Of a stretch of DNA of 33,826 bases, positions 23,935 to 33,099 are shown in pieces (position 1 is the stretch's first letter; the number at the start of each line of letters is the position of its first letter). This DNA comes from Sandaracinaceae bacterium (GTDB taxonomy: Bacteria > Myxococcota_A > Polyangia > Polyangiales > Sandaracinaceae). Location: positions 1-33,826 of the forward strand of contig JAHBWG010000093.1 of NCBI GenBank assembly GCA_019637095.1, given 5' to 3'. A program made the translations under genes and the position numbers. The notes beneath the pieces were generated by a model. The model searched no databases, was not told the DNA's origin, and saw only the letters and a list, made by a program, of their open reading frames with translations.

Positions 23935-25730
23935 CCGCGCTCGAGGTCGCCGACGAGGCGGAGGGTCTCGCCCGCCTCGAGGTCGAACGCGCCCGCCGCC
24001 TCGCCGGCGAGGTGCGGGCTGCGCAGGGCCACGCGGTGCCGACCTGCGCGCAGCGCGTGGCCGCGCAGGGGCGTCCAGCCGACGAGGCGGCCGTCGACGA
24101 AGACCTGCGCCGGCTGGACGGAGTTCACCTCGAGGGTGCCGCGCGCGGCGGGCCGCGGCGACGGGCTCGTCTCGACGACGGAGGGCGCGACCTCACCCTC
24201 GGGCGGCGGCTCGTCCACCGCGTCGGCCGGCACTCCCACGGCGTCGGGCGGCTCGGCGGGCTCGTCGAGCTGGCCAACCGGCTCGTCCACCGGCTCGGGC
24301 GGCGGCGCGTCGAGCACGGCGGCGGGGCGGGGCGGTGGCGGCGACGCCGCGGGCCATGCCCACCACGCGAGCGCGCCCGCCGCGAGCGCCGCGAGCGCGA
24401 CGAGCTCGGGGCGGCGCCAGAACGCGACGCGCGGGGCCACGGGCGCGGCCGGCACCGAGCTCGCGCGCTCACGGCTCGCCTCCTCGGGCGCCTCGGGCGC
24501 CTCCGCCTCCGCCTCCGTCGCCCGTGTCGCCTCTGTCGCCGCCGCCCCTTCCGGCTCCCGCGCCTCGGCCAGCTCCGACGGAGGCGTGATCGCGGCGCGC
24601 GGCCGATCGAGCTTCGCGGTCCCGGGCGAGACCTCGTCGTCGGCCGGCGGGGCGCTGACGCGCGAGAGCCTCACCGTGCCCGACTCGCCATCCGTCGTCG
24701 GCTCGCTCGACCGATCGAGCTCGCTCGTCCCGGCCTCGGGCTCGTCCGGCGCGTCGAGCAGCGCGTCGAGCACCCGGCTCGTCGCGAGCGTGCGCACCTC
24801 GACCTCACCGGAGCGCGGCTCGTCGGCCGGCTCCTCGCCGCGCGCCTGCGGCACCGGCGCGCTCGCCGCGCGCGCTCGCGCGCCGAGCTCCGGGCCGACC
24901 CCTTCGGGCGCGTGCGCGGCGACCCACGAGCGCAGCGCCCGGCCGAGCGCGCGCGCGCTCGCGTACCGGCCCGCGCGGTCGCGCGACAGCGCGCGATCGA
25001 CGATCGCGGCGAGCTCGGGGGGCACGCCGTCCCCGGGATAGAAGTCGGGCCCGTCGAGCTCGAGCACGCCGCGCGCTTCTTCGACCGTGCGCGCGAAGAA
25101 CGCGCGGCGCGCGGTGAGCGCCTCGAACAGCACCGCGCCGAGCGCGAACACGTCGCTCGCCGGCCCGATCGGCTCGCCGCGCGCCTGCTCGGGCGAGAGG
25201 TAGCCCGGCGTCCCGAACAGCGCGCCGCCCTCCTCGCCGGTGACCGGCGCCGCGATCCCGAAGTCGAGCAGCCGCGCGTGCCCCTCCTCGTCGACCATCA
25301 CGTTGCGGGGCGTCACGTCGCGGTGGACGATCCCGAAGCGCTCGTGCGCGTAGTGCAGCGCGTCGCCGATCTGCGCGCCGACGTGCGCGACCAGCTCCGG
25401 CGGGAGCGGGCCCGAGGCCAAGATCTCGGAGAGCGTCGCCCCCGCGACGTGCTCCATCGCGAGGAAGTACACGCCGTCGACCACGCCGAGCTCGAACACC
25501 GGCGCGATGTGCGGGTGGCTCATCTGGACGAGCGTCTTGGCCTCCTGCACGAACATCTCGACGAACCGCGGATCGGACGCGAGCTCCGGCAGGACCTGCT
25601 TGACGACGAGCCGCTTCTCGAAGCCTCCGAGCCCGCGCAGGCGCGCGAGGAACACGCGCGACATCCCACCGCGCGCGATCTCCTCGTCGAGCAGGTACTT
25701 GCCGAAGCTGCGGACGGGTGAGGCGGTCAC
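23913..25730 (-). CDS. Ser/Thr protein kinase with membrane helix and PEGA domain
   Basis: A eukaryotic-like (Hanks-type) kinase of 605 residues. The glycine loop is IARGGMSRVFLA, Lys44 in VVKQVLP binds ATP, the catalytic Asp138 is in HRDVTPRNV, DFG is at 156-158, and GTPGYLSPEQARGEP is the activation-segment end. Threonine replaces the usual lysine after HRD-x, as in many myxobacterial kinases. A long Glu/Ala/Pro-rich, probably disordered region follows to about 450, then one membrane helix (LVALAALAAGALAWWAWP) and a C-terminal PEGA domain (LEVNSVQPAQVFVDGRLVGWTPL). It therefore senses the envelope and signals into the cytoplasm. No ATG is available; GTG 25730 is the last start before the glycine loop that keeps the kinase N-terminus. 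It shares a 28-bp divergent interval with the Kelch-like lipoprotein gene. Confidence 0.9.
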   Translation of the reverse strand: MTASPVRSFGKYLLDEEIARGGMSRVFLARLRGLGGFEKRLVVKQVLPELASDPRFVEMFVQEAKTLVQMSHPHIAPVFELGVVDGVYFLAMEHVAGATLSEILASGPLPPELVAHVGAQIGDALHYAHERFGIVHRDVTPRNVMVDEEGHARLLDFGIAAPVTGEEGGALFGTPGYLSPEQARGEPIGPASDVFALGAVLFEALTARRAFFARTVEEARGVLELDGPDFYPGDGVPPELAAIVDRALSRDRAGRYASARALGRALRSWVAAHAPEGVGPELGARARAASAPVPQARGEEPADEPRSGEVEVRTLATSRVLDALLDAPDEPEAGTSELDRSSEPTTDGESGTVRLSRVSAPPADDEVSPGTAKLDRPRAAITPPSELAEAREPEGAAATEATRATEAEAEAPEAPEEASRERASSVPAAPVAPRVAFWRRPELVALAALAAGALAWWAWPAASPPPPRPAAVLDAPPPEPVDEPVGQLDEPAEPPDAVGVPADAVDEPPPEGEVAPSVVETSPSPRPAARGTLEVNSVQPAQVFVDGRLVGWTPLRGHALRAGRHRVALRSPHLAGEAAGAFDLEAGETLRLVGDLERGQLSRPR

Positions 25731-25744
25731 GGGCTCTTGCCTGA

Positions 25745-25754
25745 TAGGATCATA
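25745..25754. promoter_or_regulatory. Overlapping divergent -10 elements of the kinase and lipoprotein genes
   Basis: TAGGAT (25745-25750, plus strand) lies 8 nt before ATG 25759, and TATGAT (25754-25749, minus strand) lies 18 nt before GTG 25730. They overlap by 2 bp, so polymerase could probably occupy only one at a time. The whole interval 25731-25758 is only 28 bp. Confidence 0.38.
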
Positions 25755-25758
25755 ACGG

Positions 25759-27579
25759 ATGCGCCCGCTCCACGCGCTCGCGCTCGTCTCCGTGCTGGCT
25801 CCGGTGCTCTCCGCCGTCCTCGCGGGCTGCGCGCGCGAGCCGACCGAGGTGCATCTCACGCTCGTGCCGGCCGAGGCGATCGGCTGTCGCCCGACCCGCG
25901 TGGACGGCGTGCTCTTGCGCGCGCTCGGCGACACGCCCGCGGAGGCGCGGCCGACCGTGCGGCTCGATCCGCGCCGCGTCGGCCGCATCGACTCGTTCCC
26001 CGCGGCGACCGAGGAGGTCTCGGTGCGCGCGGAGGGCGTCGTGGCCCGCGTCGGCGGCGGCGAGGAGCCGTGGCTCGGAGGCGGCGTCGCGCTGCTCGAC
26101 GCGAGCGACGCGCTGGTCGTCCCGCTGCTGCGGTTCCGGCGCGGCTGCGCGCTCGCGGACACCGGCGCCGGCCTGCCCCCCGCGGCCTCGGTCGCCCCGC
26201 TCGACGATGGACGCCTGCTCATCGCGGGGGGTGAGCGCGGGATCGATCACCTGCGGCTCGTGCTCGTGCGCCCGGGCGAGCCGCTCGCGCGCACGATCGA
26301 TCTCGGCGCGCGGCCTCGCGTCGGCGGCACCGCGACCCCGCTCGGCGGCGCGCGCGTGCTGCTCGCGGGCGGGCGCGGGCGCGAGTCGTTCGAGATCGTC
26401 GACGTCGACGCGGGCGCGGTGATCGCCGAGGGGCTGCTCCGCGGGCCGCGCAGCGAGCACGACGCCTTGCGCCTGCCCGACGGCCGCGTGCTGCTCGCGG
26501 GCGGGCGCTCGGAGAGCGGGGCGGCGCGGCGCGACGCGGAGCTGATCGAGCTGTCCCCGACGGGCGGCGTGGCGCGACGGACCCTCGGGGAGCTCGGGGT
26601 TGCGCGCGTCGCGCCGCAGCTCTTGGCGCTCGACGACGGGACCGTGCTCGTCGTGGGCGGCACGGACGCCGAGGGGGCGCCGATCGCCGAGGTCGAGCGG
26701 TTCGAGCCGGCGGCGGAGACGTTCGAGGCGCTCGGCGCGCCGTGGCCCGCGCGCGCGCAGGCGGCGTACGCCGCGCTCGCCGGAGGGCGCGTCGTCCGGG
26801 TCGGCGGGCTCGAGGGCGGGGTCTGGTCGCGCGCCGCCGCCGTGCTCCTCGATCGGGGCGCGACGCACGCGTCGCTCGGTGCGGTGCTCGGGCGCGCGCT
26901 CGAGCGCCCGCGCGCGGTCGGGCTCGTGGACGGGCGGGTGCTCGTGACCGGCGCGCTCGGCGGCGCCCCGGTGGCCGAGGTCGTCGATCCGGGCCAGACC
27001 CGCGGCGCCCTCGAGGCGGCGCGCGAGCCGATCGTGCTCGGTCGCGTGCCCTCGCACACCGTCCGCCTCGCGGACGGCGTGGTCGCGCTGCTCGACGAGA
27101 ACGGCGTCTCGCTGCTGCGGCTCGACCTCAGCGGCGAGTTCGACGACCCGGCGGCGAGCATCAACCCGGCGCAGGTCGACGAGCGCGACGAGCTCAGCCT
27201 CGACGGCCCCGACCGGTGGCGCGCCGCCGGCAACCTGCTCGTCTCCGAGGTCGACGGCGCGCGCTTCGACCTCCCCGCCGCGCGGTTCGCGGCGGTGCGC
27301 GTCGAGCTGACCTCGGCGGGCGCGCTCGAGCTGCTGTTGACCCCCGCCGGCGCGCCGCCCCTCGCGATCGCGCTCGACGACGCGCGGGCCCGCCTCGGCG
27401 ACTGCGGCGTCACGCTCGACGGGCCGCTCGTCGTGGAGCGCGACGGCGCGACCCTGCGGCTCGCGAGCGGCGGCGCGAGCCAGGAGTGCTCGCTCGCGCC
27501 GGGCCTGGGTCGCCTCGGCGTCGCGGTCCGCGCGCGGCGCGGCGCCGGCGTCCAGCGCCTCTCCGTCAGCCGCCGCTGA
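25759..27579 (+). CDS. Exported lipoprotein with Kelch-like beta-propeller repeats
   Basis: A 606-residue protein. The signal peptide ends in AVLAGC, placing the lipid on Cys24. Between about 130 and 420 there are repeated segments of the form DGRLLIAGG, GARVLLAGGRG, DGRVLLAGGRSESG, DGTVLVVGGTDAEG and GGRVVRVGGLEGG, spaced about 50 residues; this is the signature of Kelch-type beta-propeller blades. The remaining C-terminal region (about 430-606) is beta-rich without a recognised motif. Such lipoproteins are numerous in myxobacteria and usually lack known partners. ATG 25759 is supported by the TAGGAT 8 nt upstream. It is convergent with the DUF4013-like gene at 6 bp. Confidence 0.85.
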   Translation: MRPLHALALVSVLAPVLSAVLAGCAREPTEVHLTLVPAEAIGCRPTRVDGVLLRALGDTPAEARPTVRLDPRRVGRIDSFPAATEEVSVRAEGVVARVGGGEEPWLGGGVALLDASDALVVPLLRFRRGCALADTGAGLPPAASVAPLDDGRLLIAGGERGIDHLRLVLVRPGEPLARTIDLGARPRVGGTATPLGGARVLLAGGRGRESFEIVDVDAGAVIAEGLLRGPRSEHDALRLPDGRVLLAGGRSESGAARRDAELIELSPTGGVARRTLGELGVARVAPQLLALDDGTVLVVGGTDAEGAPIAEVERFEPAAETFEALGAPWPARAQAAYAALAGGRVVRVGGLEGGVWSRAAAVLLDRGATHASLGAVLGRALERPRAVGLVDGRVLVTGALGGAPVAEVVDPGQTRGALEAAREPIVLGRVPSHTVRLADGVVALLDENGVSLLRLDLSGEFDDPAASINPAQVDERDELSLDGPDRWRAAGNLLVSEVDGARFDLPAARFAAVRVELTSAGALELLLTPAGAPPLAIALDDARARLGDCGVTLDGPLVVERDGATLRLASGGASQECSLAPGLGRLGVAVRARRGAGVQRLSVSRR

Positions 27580-27585
27580 CCCGGC

Positions 27586-28401
27586 TCAGAAGGCGCGCGG
27601 CTGCGTGTACACGCCGGCGTGCGGCCCGACCGTCGGCGGATCGCCGCCCTCGACCGCGAGCGGCCCGATCGGCAGCGGCTGGCCGCCCTTCTCGAGGTAC
27701 ACGCGATAGAGCTCGGCCCGGTAGTAGGTCGTGATGACGTGCATGATCACCACCCCGGGGAACAGCAGCAGGTAGAGCGAGAGGATCCCGACGAACGCGA
27801 CGACCAGCCCCACGAGCTGGAGCACGATCATCCCGACGATGAGCTCCTTCGCGAGCAGCTTGGTCATCTTCATGACCTCGCCGAAGCGCAGCGCGGCGCC
27901 GACGTCGTCGGCGATCTCGGCGCGCATCACGGCCACCTGCATGACCATGTTCGCCACGAGGATGAACGCGAACAGCAGGACGAAGCAGACGATCATCAGG
28001 ACGACCCCGAGGATCGCCCCCACGCCCGCGCCGGCCTCGCCGCCCGCGCTCGCGCCGGCCATGACGGTGCCGAACATCGCGACGATGCCGACGTACATGC
28101 AGCAGTAGCCGACCATGATCGCGGCCACGAACGGGATCGACCAGAGCAGCGCCGCGAGGAAGCCCTTGAAGCCCGTCTCGACGAGCTTCATCAGGTAGTT
28201 GAAGTCCATGTCGAGGCGCGGGAGCGGGGAGTCCTGCCCCGACACGGCGCGGCGCAGCATCAGCGCGTTCCAGCCGATGAGCACGATCTGCCCGATCACC
28301 GGGATGCACATCCCGGAGAGGACGATGAGGGACGCCCACCCGACCTTGCCGACCCACTCGGGGTCGCTGCGCAGCGCGGTCCATCCTCTGAGGTAGTGCA
28401 T
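27586..28401 (-). CDS. DUF4013-like polytopic membrane protein
   Basis: A 271-residue membrane protein with about six hydrophobic segments (roughly 20-47, 85-110, 125-155, 195-215 and 215-240). The N-terminal layout (LRGWTALRSDPEWVGKVGWASLIVLSGMCIPVIGQIVLIGW) and the amphipathic loop MRAEIADDVGAALRFGEVMK match DUF4013 proteins. Transported compound or function is not known. ATG 28401 has AACGGAGAAACGAG upstream. It lies 37 nt behind the AgmX-type gene on the same strand and should be co-transcribed with it. Confidence 0.75.
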   Translation of the reverse strand: MHYLRGWTALRSDPEWVGKVGWASLIVLSGMCIPVIGQIVLIGWNALMLRRAVSGQDSPLPRLDMDFNYLMKLVETGFKGFLAALLWSIPFVAAIMVGYCCMYVGIVAMFGTVMAGASAGGEAGAGVGAILGVVLMIVCFVLLFAFILVANMVMQVAVMRAEIADDVGAALRFGEVMKMTKLLAKELIVGMIVLQLVGLVVAFVGILSLYLLLFPGVVIMHVITTYYRAELYRVYLEKGGQPLPIGPLAVEGGDPPTVGPHAGVYTQPRAF

Positions 28402-28412
28402 CTCGTTTCTCC

Positions 28413-28438
28413 GTTCTCTCGAGCCAGGTTCTCTCGAG
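28413..28438. repeat. 11-bp direct repeat between AgmX-type and DUF4013-like genes
   Basis: GTTCTCTCGAG occurs twice (28413-28423 and 28428-28438; CTCGAGAGAAC on the coding strand), spaced 15 bp start to start, so the two copies lie about one and a half helical turns apart. It fills nearly the whole 37-nt gap before the DUF4013-like start. A duplication or a protein/RNA site are both possible. Confidence 0.6.
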
Positions 28439-29044
28439 CTAGCGCTGCGGCGTGAAGTCGAACGGCACGGCGACGACCGCGCAGTTGCCGGTAGGCCGCG
28501 GGAACCGGATGCGCTGCGCGATCGCGCGCACGCAGGAGGTCACCTGCGGGTCCTGGAGCGTGCCGCCCGTGCGCACGCCCGCGACCGCGCCGTCGCGACC
28601 GACGCGGACCTGCAGCTGCACGCGGCCGCTCAGCGTCTGGTTCACCTTGAGGCGGCGCTCGTAGCAGTTGCGGAACTGCAGGTTGTTCGCCTGGATCGCG
28701 CGCTGTGCGGCCGCCTGGTCGATGTCGCCGGAGCACGCCCAGTCGCCGCCGCCGCCGCCGACGTAGCGCGTCACGTAGCGGATGCGCGTGCCGGCGTCGT
28801 CGCTCTCGGGCTCGCCCGCGTCCGGCAGGTCGTCGGGCAGGAGGAGATCGTCGTCGGCGAGCGCGGTCGGGCGCTCCGTCGTGCCCGCGTCGGACGCGCC
28901 TTCGACGACGGGCGTCTCGGCGGGCTCGCCGCAGCCGCGCATCCCGAACCACACCGCCACGCTCGCCCCGAGCAGGACGACACCGATGATCGCGTACTTG
29001 AGGTTGCCCCCGCCGGCGGGGGGAGGGGGAGTCGACTCGGCCAA
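28439..29044 (-). CDS. AgmX/PglI C-terminal-domain protein (gliding-motility-type, TonB-like)
   Basis: A 201-residue inner-membrane-anchored protein. The anchor is residues 17-35; 36-90 is an acidic, disordered periplasmic stretch; 100-199 is the AgmX/PglI C-terminal domain with the signature NNLQFRNCYERRLKVNQTLSG, RVQLQVRVGRDGAV and a conserved set of cysteines (Cys104, 127, 171, 188) that could make disulphides. This domain is known from proteins needed for myxobacterial gliding motility or envelope transport and is related to TonB C-termini. TTG 29044 was chosen because GGAG lies 5 nt upstream and the frame further upstream reads antisense to argG. No motility partner is visible in the window. 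Confidence 0.85.
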   Translation of the reverse strand: MAESTPPPPAGGGNLKYAIIGVVLLGASVAVWFGMRGCGEPAETPVVEGASDAGTTERPTALADDDLLLPDDLPDAGEPESDDAGTRIRYVTRYVGGGGGDWACSGDIDQAAAQRAIQANNLQFRNCYERRLKVNQTLSGRVQLQVRVGRDGAVAGVRTGGTLQDPQVTSCVRAIAQRIRFPRPTGNCAVVAVPFDFTPQR

Positions 29045-29076
29045 GCGGTCTCCAGGTTCGAGGGAATCGAGGCCGG

Positions 29077-30469
<1,393 letters not shown>

Positions 30470-30474
30470 GCGCG

Positions 30475-31431
30475 CTACCTGCGGCGCGCGCGCCACGCGC
30501 ACGCGGCGAGGAACAGGACGGCGAGCCACGCGAGCGGCGGCGCGCGGCGCACCGCGCTGGTCGCGCAGCCGCCGCTGACGCCGGGGCTGCGATCGCCGGC
30601 GTCGGCCGCGCCCGCGTCGCGTGGGCTCGCCCCGCCGTCGGGATCGCTCGCGCCGCCGTCGGGATCGCTCGCGCCCGCGTCCTCGGCGTCGCCGGCGTCG
30701 ATCGCGCCCGGCCCCGCGTCCGCGCCGCCGCAACGCGACGGCGTCGGCGCGCCTGGGTAGCGGACCGCGAGCAGGTGCTCCAAGCCCGCGCGCACCGCGT
30801 CCGGCGGCCAGCTCGAGTGCCCGAAGCCCGCGCGCACGTCTGTCTCGTACGGGACGCCGAGCCGCGCCCACTGCGCCTCGAGCGCGCCCGCGGAGCCGCC
30901 CGTGTAGTTCGGATCGTCGGCGCCGTAGTACATCCGGATCGGCGCCGCGTGCGCCGGGTCCGAGCGCGACGCGATCGGATAGTGCGGCGCGGACATCGAG
31001 AAGACCGCCGCGATCCCCTCGCTGCCGTCGTACACGAGCAGGTACGCGAAGGCGCCGCCCGCGGAGTGGCCCGCGAAGTACGTACGCCGCGCGTCGATCG
31101 TGAGCTCGGCCTCGAGCGCGTCCATCCCCGCGGTGATCGCGGCCACGTCGCCGCCGCCCCAGCCCGCGCCCGCGGCCTGCGGCAAGAGGAGCACGGCCCC
31201 GAGCGCCTCGGCGTGGGGCTCGAGGTGCGCGTGGTAGCCCTCCGGCGTGCCGCCCGCGCCGTGCAGGAACACGACGAGCGGCGCCGGCTCGCACGCGCGC
31301 ACGGCGGACGGCACGAAGCGCGTCGCGCGGCGCCCGCCCGGCAGATCGAGGCTCGCCCAGCCCGGCGCCTGCGCGCGGGCGAGCGTTGGCGAGAGCGCGA
31401 GCAAGAGCGAGAGCGGGACGACGCAGCGCAT
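30475..31431 (-). CDS. Secreted alpha/beta hydrolase (polyhydroxybutyrate depolymerase/esterase-like) with MYXO-CTERM-like tail
   Basis: A 318-residue exported enzyme. Signal peptide 1-21 (cut near ARAQ). The oxyanion motif HGAGGTPEGY, nucleophile Ser123 in GHSAGG, acid Asp172 in GADDPNY and base His205 in GFGHSSW form a complete triad, as in LpqC/PHB-depolymerase-type esterases. Residues about 235-285 are an Asp/Ala/Gly linker with the short tandem SDPDGGA. The C-terminus has Cys289 in SGGCATS, a 13-17-residue hydrophobic helix and a final RARRR cluster, which is the architecture of MYXO-CTERM sorting tails that anchor or process proteins on the cell surface. ATG 31431. It probably digests extracellular ester polymers or prey material; substrate is unknown. 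Confidence 0.85.
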   Translation of the reverse strand: MRCVVPLSLLLALSPTLARAQAPGWASLDLPGGRRATRFVPSAVRACEPAPLVVFLHGAGGTPEGYHAHLEPHAEALGAVLLLPQAAGAGWGGGDVAAITAGMDALEAELTIDARRTYFAGHSAGGAFAYLLVYDGSEGIAAVFSMSAPHYPIASRSDPAHAAPIRMYYGADDPNYTGGSAGALEAQWARLGVPYETDVRAGFGHSSWPPDAVRAGLEHLLAVRYPGAPTPSRCGGADAGPGAIDAGDAEDAGASDPDGGASDPDGGASPRDAGAADAGDRSPGVSGGCATSAVRRAPPLAWLAVLFLAACAWRARRR

Positions 31432-31468
31432 CCCCGCGAGTGTGGCACGACCGCGCGCCGGCGAGAGA

Positions 31469-31474
31469 TAGACT
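31469..31474 (+). promoter_or_regulatory. Candidate leaderless -10 (TAGACT) of the exported-protein / sigma operon
   Basis: TAGACT is 6 nt before the GTG at 31481 and no Shine-Dalgarno is present. It would drive the three-gene operon that follows. Confidence 0.38.
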
Positions 31475-31480
31475 CCCCGG

Positions 31481-32485
31481 GTGCGCCTCGCTCTCGCCCT
31501 CGGGCTCTCGCTCGGCGCCCTCGCCGCCGCGCGCGCCGAGGCGCAGCCGCGCGTGCTCGTCGCGACGAGCCCCGAGCTCGCGGCGCGGATCGCCGGACAG
31601 ACCGCGGATCTGCCCGTCGCGCTCGAGGAGGCGTCGCCGCCGGCCGACTTCGAGGCGGCCCTCGCGCTCGGCCGCGCGCGCGCGGCGCCCTTCGTGGTCT
31701 ACGCGCGCGAGCGCGAGGACGGCCTGACCATCCACGTCGTGGCGGTCGCCGCGCGGCGGATGCTCGCGCGCGCCGTCGACGGTGACGATCGCTCCGCGGC
31801 GCTCGAGGCCGCGGCGCTCATCGCGCGCGGCGCGCTCCGCGACCTCGCGGAAGGCGGCGAAGTCGGCGTCCTCGTGCCGCGCGCCGACGACGCGCCCGCG
31901 CCCTCGCCGCCGCCCGCGCCGCCGGCACCCGCGGCGCGAGCCTCCTCGGGCGCGGTCCGGCTCGAGCTCGGCTGGAGCGCCGCGCTCGACGGACACGCGC
32001 CCACGGGCGTGCAGGCCCCCTCGTTCGGCGGACTGCTCACGCACGAGCGCCTGCGCGCCGGCGTCCGGATCGAGGTCGCCTTGCCGGTCGAGCTCGCGGA
32101 CGAGCGCGCGGTCCTCGCGCTGTGGCGACTGCGCCCAGCCGCCGCGCTCGCCTTCGACGTGCTCGACCCCGGCGAGGTCGCCCTGAGCGTCGGCGTCGAG
32201 CTCGGCGCGGTCGTGTGGCACCGCGCGACCTCGGTGCGCCAAGCCGAGCTCGCGGCGACCGACGCGGCGTGGAGCGCGAGCGTCCTCGTCGCGCCGCAGC
32301 TCGCGCTCGAGCTCTTCCCTGCGGTCCTCGGCGGATCGGTCGGGATCGTCGTCGCGGCCGGGGCCGACATCCTGCCCTCCGCGCCCACCTTCGCGTACGC
32401 GCTCGACGGCGCGATCGTCGAGCGCGCCGCGCTCTTCGTGGTGCAGCCCTTCGCGCGCGTCACGCTCGCGGTGCGGGGAGGTTGA
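31481..32485 (+). CDS. Exported protein, probable outer-membrane protein, of the sigma-factor operon
   Basis: A 334-residue protein with a signal peptide (1-22, cut near AEAQ), an N-terminal alpha/beta-like half to about 130, a Pro/Ala linker (about 136-155) and a C-terminal half of alternating strands rich in Leu/Val/Ala (for example RAGVRIEVALPVEL, ALSVGVELGAVVWH, FARVTLAVRGG-COOH) that fits an outer-membrane or periplasmic barrel. No family is recognised. It lies 5 nt before the sigma factor start and should be co-transcribed with it, which suggests that it is part of the envelope stress circuit or its input. The GTG at 31481 is supported by TAGACT 6 nt upstream. Confidence 0.7.
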   Translation: MRLALALGLSLGALAAARAEAQPRVLVATSPELAARIAGQTADLPVALEEASPPADFEAALALGRARAAPFVVYAREREDGLTIHVVAVAARRMLARAVDGDDRSAALEAAALIARGALRDLAEGGEVGVLVPRADDAPAPSPPPAPPAPAARASSGAVRLELGWSAALDGHAPTGVQAPSFGGLLTHERLRAGVRIEVALPVELADERAVLALWRLRPAAALAFDVLDPGEVALSVGVELGAVVWHRATSVRQAELAATDAAWSASVLVAPQLALELFPAVLGGSVGIVVAAGADILPSAPTFAYALDGAIVERAALFVVQPFARVTLAVRGG

Positions 32486-32490
32486 GCCTC

Positions 32491-33099
32491 GTGACGAGCC
32501 CGCGTGACCCGGATCGGCCCGAGCCCGCCACGGAAGAGGCGGACGTGCCCCCGCGACCCCTCACCGTCGAGCCCTCCGACCCGCGCGTGCGCGCCGCGAT
32601 CGCCGGCGATCGGCGCGCGGCGCAGGCGCTGCTCGAGGGGCTCCTGCCGCGGGTGCGCAACCTCGCGCGCTACCTCCTGCGCGGCGACGGCGAGGTGGAC
32701 GACGTGGCCCAGCTCGCGTGCATCGAGATCTTGCGCGGGCTCGCCGGCTGGCGGGGCGAGGCGAGCCTCGAGAGCTGGGCGCTGCGCATCACCGCGCGCG
32801 TCGCGCGACGGCACGCGCGGCGCGAGCGCGCGCACGACCCGCGGCAGGTGCCGCCCGAGCTCTACGCGGTGCCGAGCCCCGACGCGGCGCCCGACGCGTA
32901 CCTCGAGCGCCGGCGGCTCGCCGCGCTGCTCGACCAGCTCCCGGACGCGCAGCGAGATGCGCTCGTGCTCCACCACGTCCTCGGCCTGAGCGTGCCGGAG
33001 ATCGCGGCCGAGCTCGACGTGCCGCAGGAGACGACGCGGAGCCGCCTGCGGCTGGGCATGAAGCGGCTGCGCGAGCTGCACACGGAGGGGGAGGCATGA
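32491..33099 (+). CDS. ECF-like RNA polymerase sigma factor
   Basis: A 202-residue sigma-70 family protein. Region 2 is at about 45-112 (LLPRVRNLARYLLRGDGEVDDVAQ, then LRGLAGWRGEASLESWALRI) and region 4 with its helix-turn-helix at about 142-195 (LPDAQRDALVLHHVLGLSVPE, then ETTRSRLRLGMKRLREL). Regions 1 and 3 are missing, as in extracytoplasmic-function sigma factors. About 35 disordered residues precede region 2. The start is GTG 32491, with GGGGAGG 9 nt upstream, in the gap after the preceding stop. It overlaps the next gene in ATGA, so it and its probable regulator are made together. Its promoter targets are not visible. Confidence 0.92.
   Translation: MTSPRDPDRPEPATEEADVPPRPLTVEPSDPRVRAAIAGDRRAAQALLEGLLPRVRNLARYLLRGDGEVDDVAQLACIEILRGLAGWRGEASLESWALRITARVARRHARRERAHDPRQVPPELYAVPSPDAAPDAYLERRRLAALLDQLPDAQRDALVLHHVLGLSVPEIAAELDVPQETTRSRLRLGMKRLRELHTEGEA

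Noticed and set aside
24012-25721. Long open frame opposite the Ser/Thr kinase
   Set aside because: Antisense shadow of a kinase with complete catalytic motifs; the composition is Arg/Asp/Glu low-complexity.
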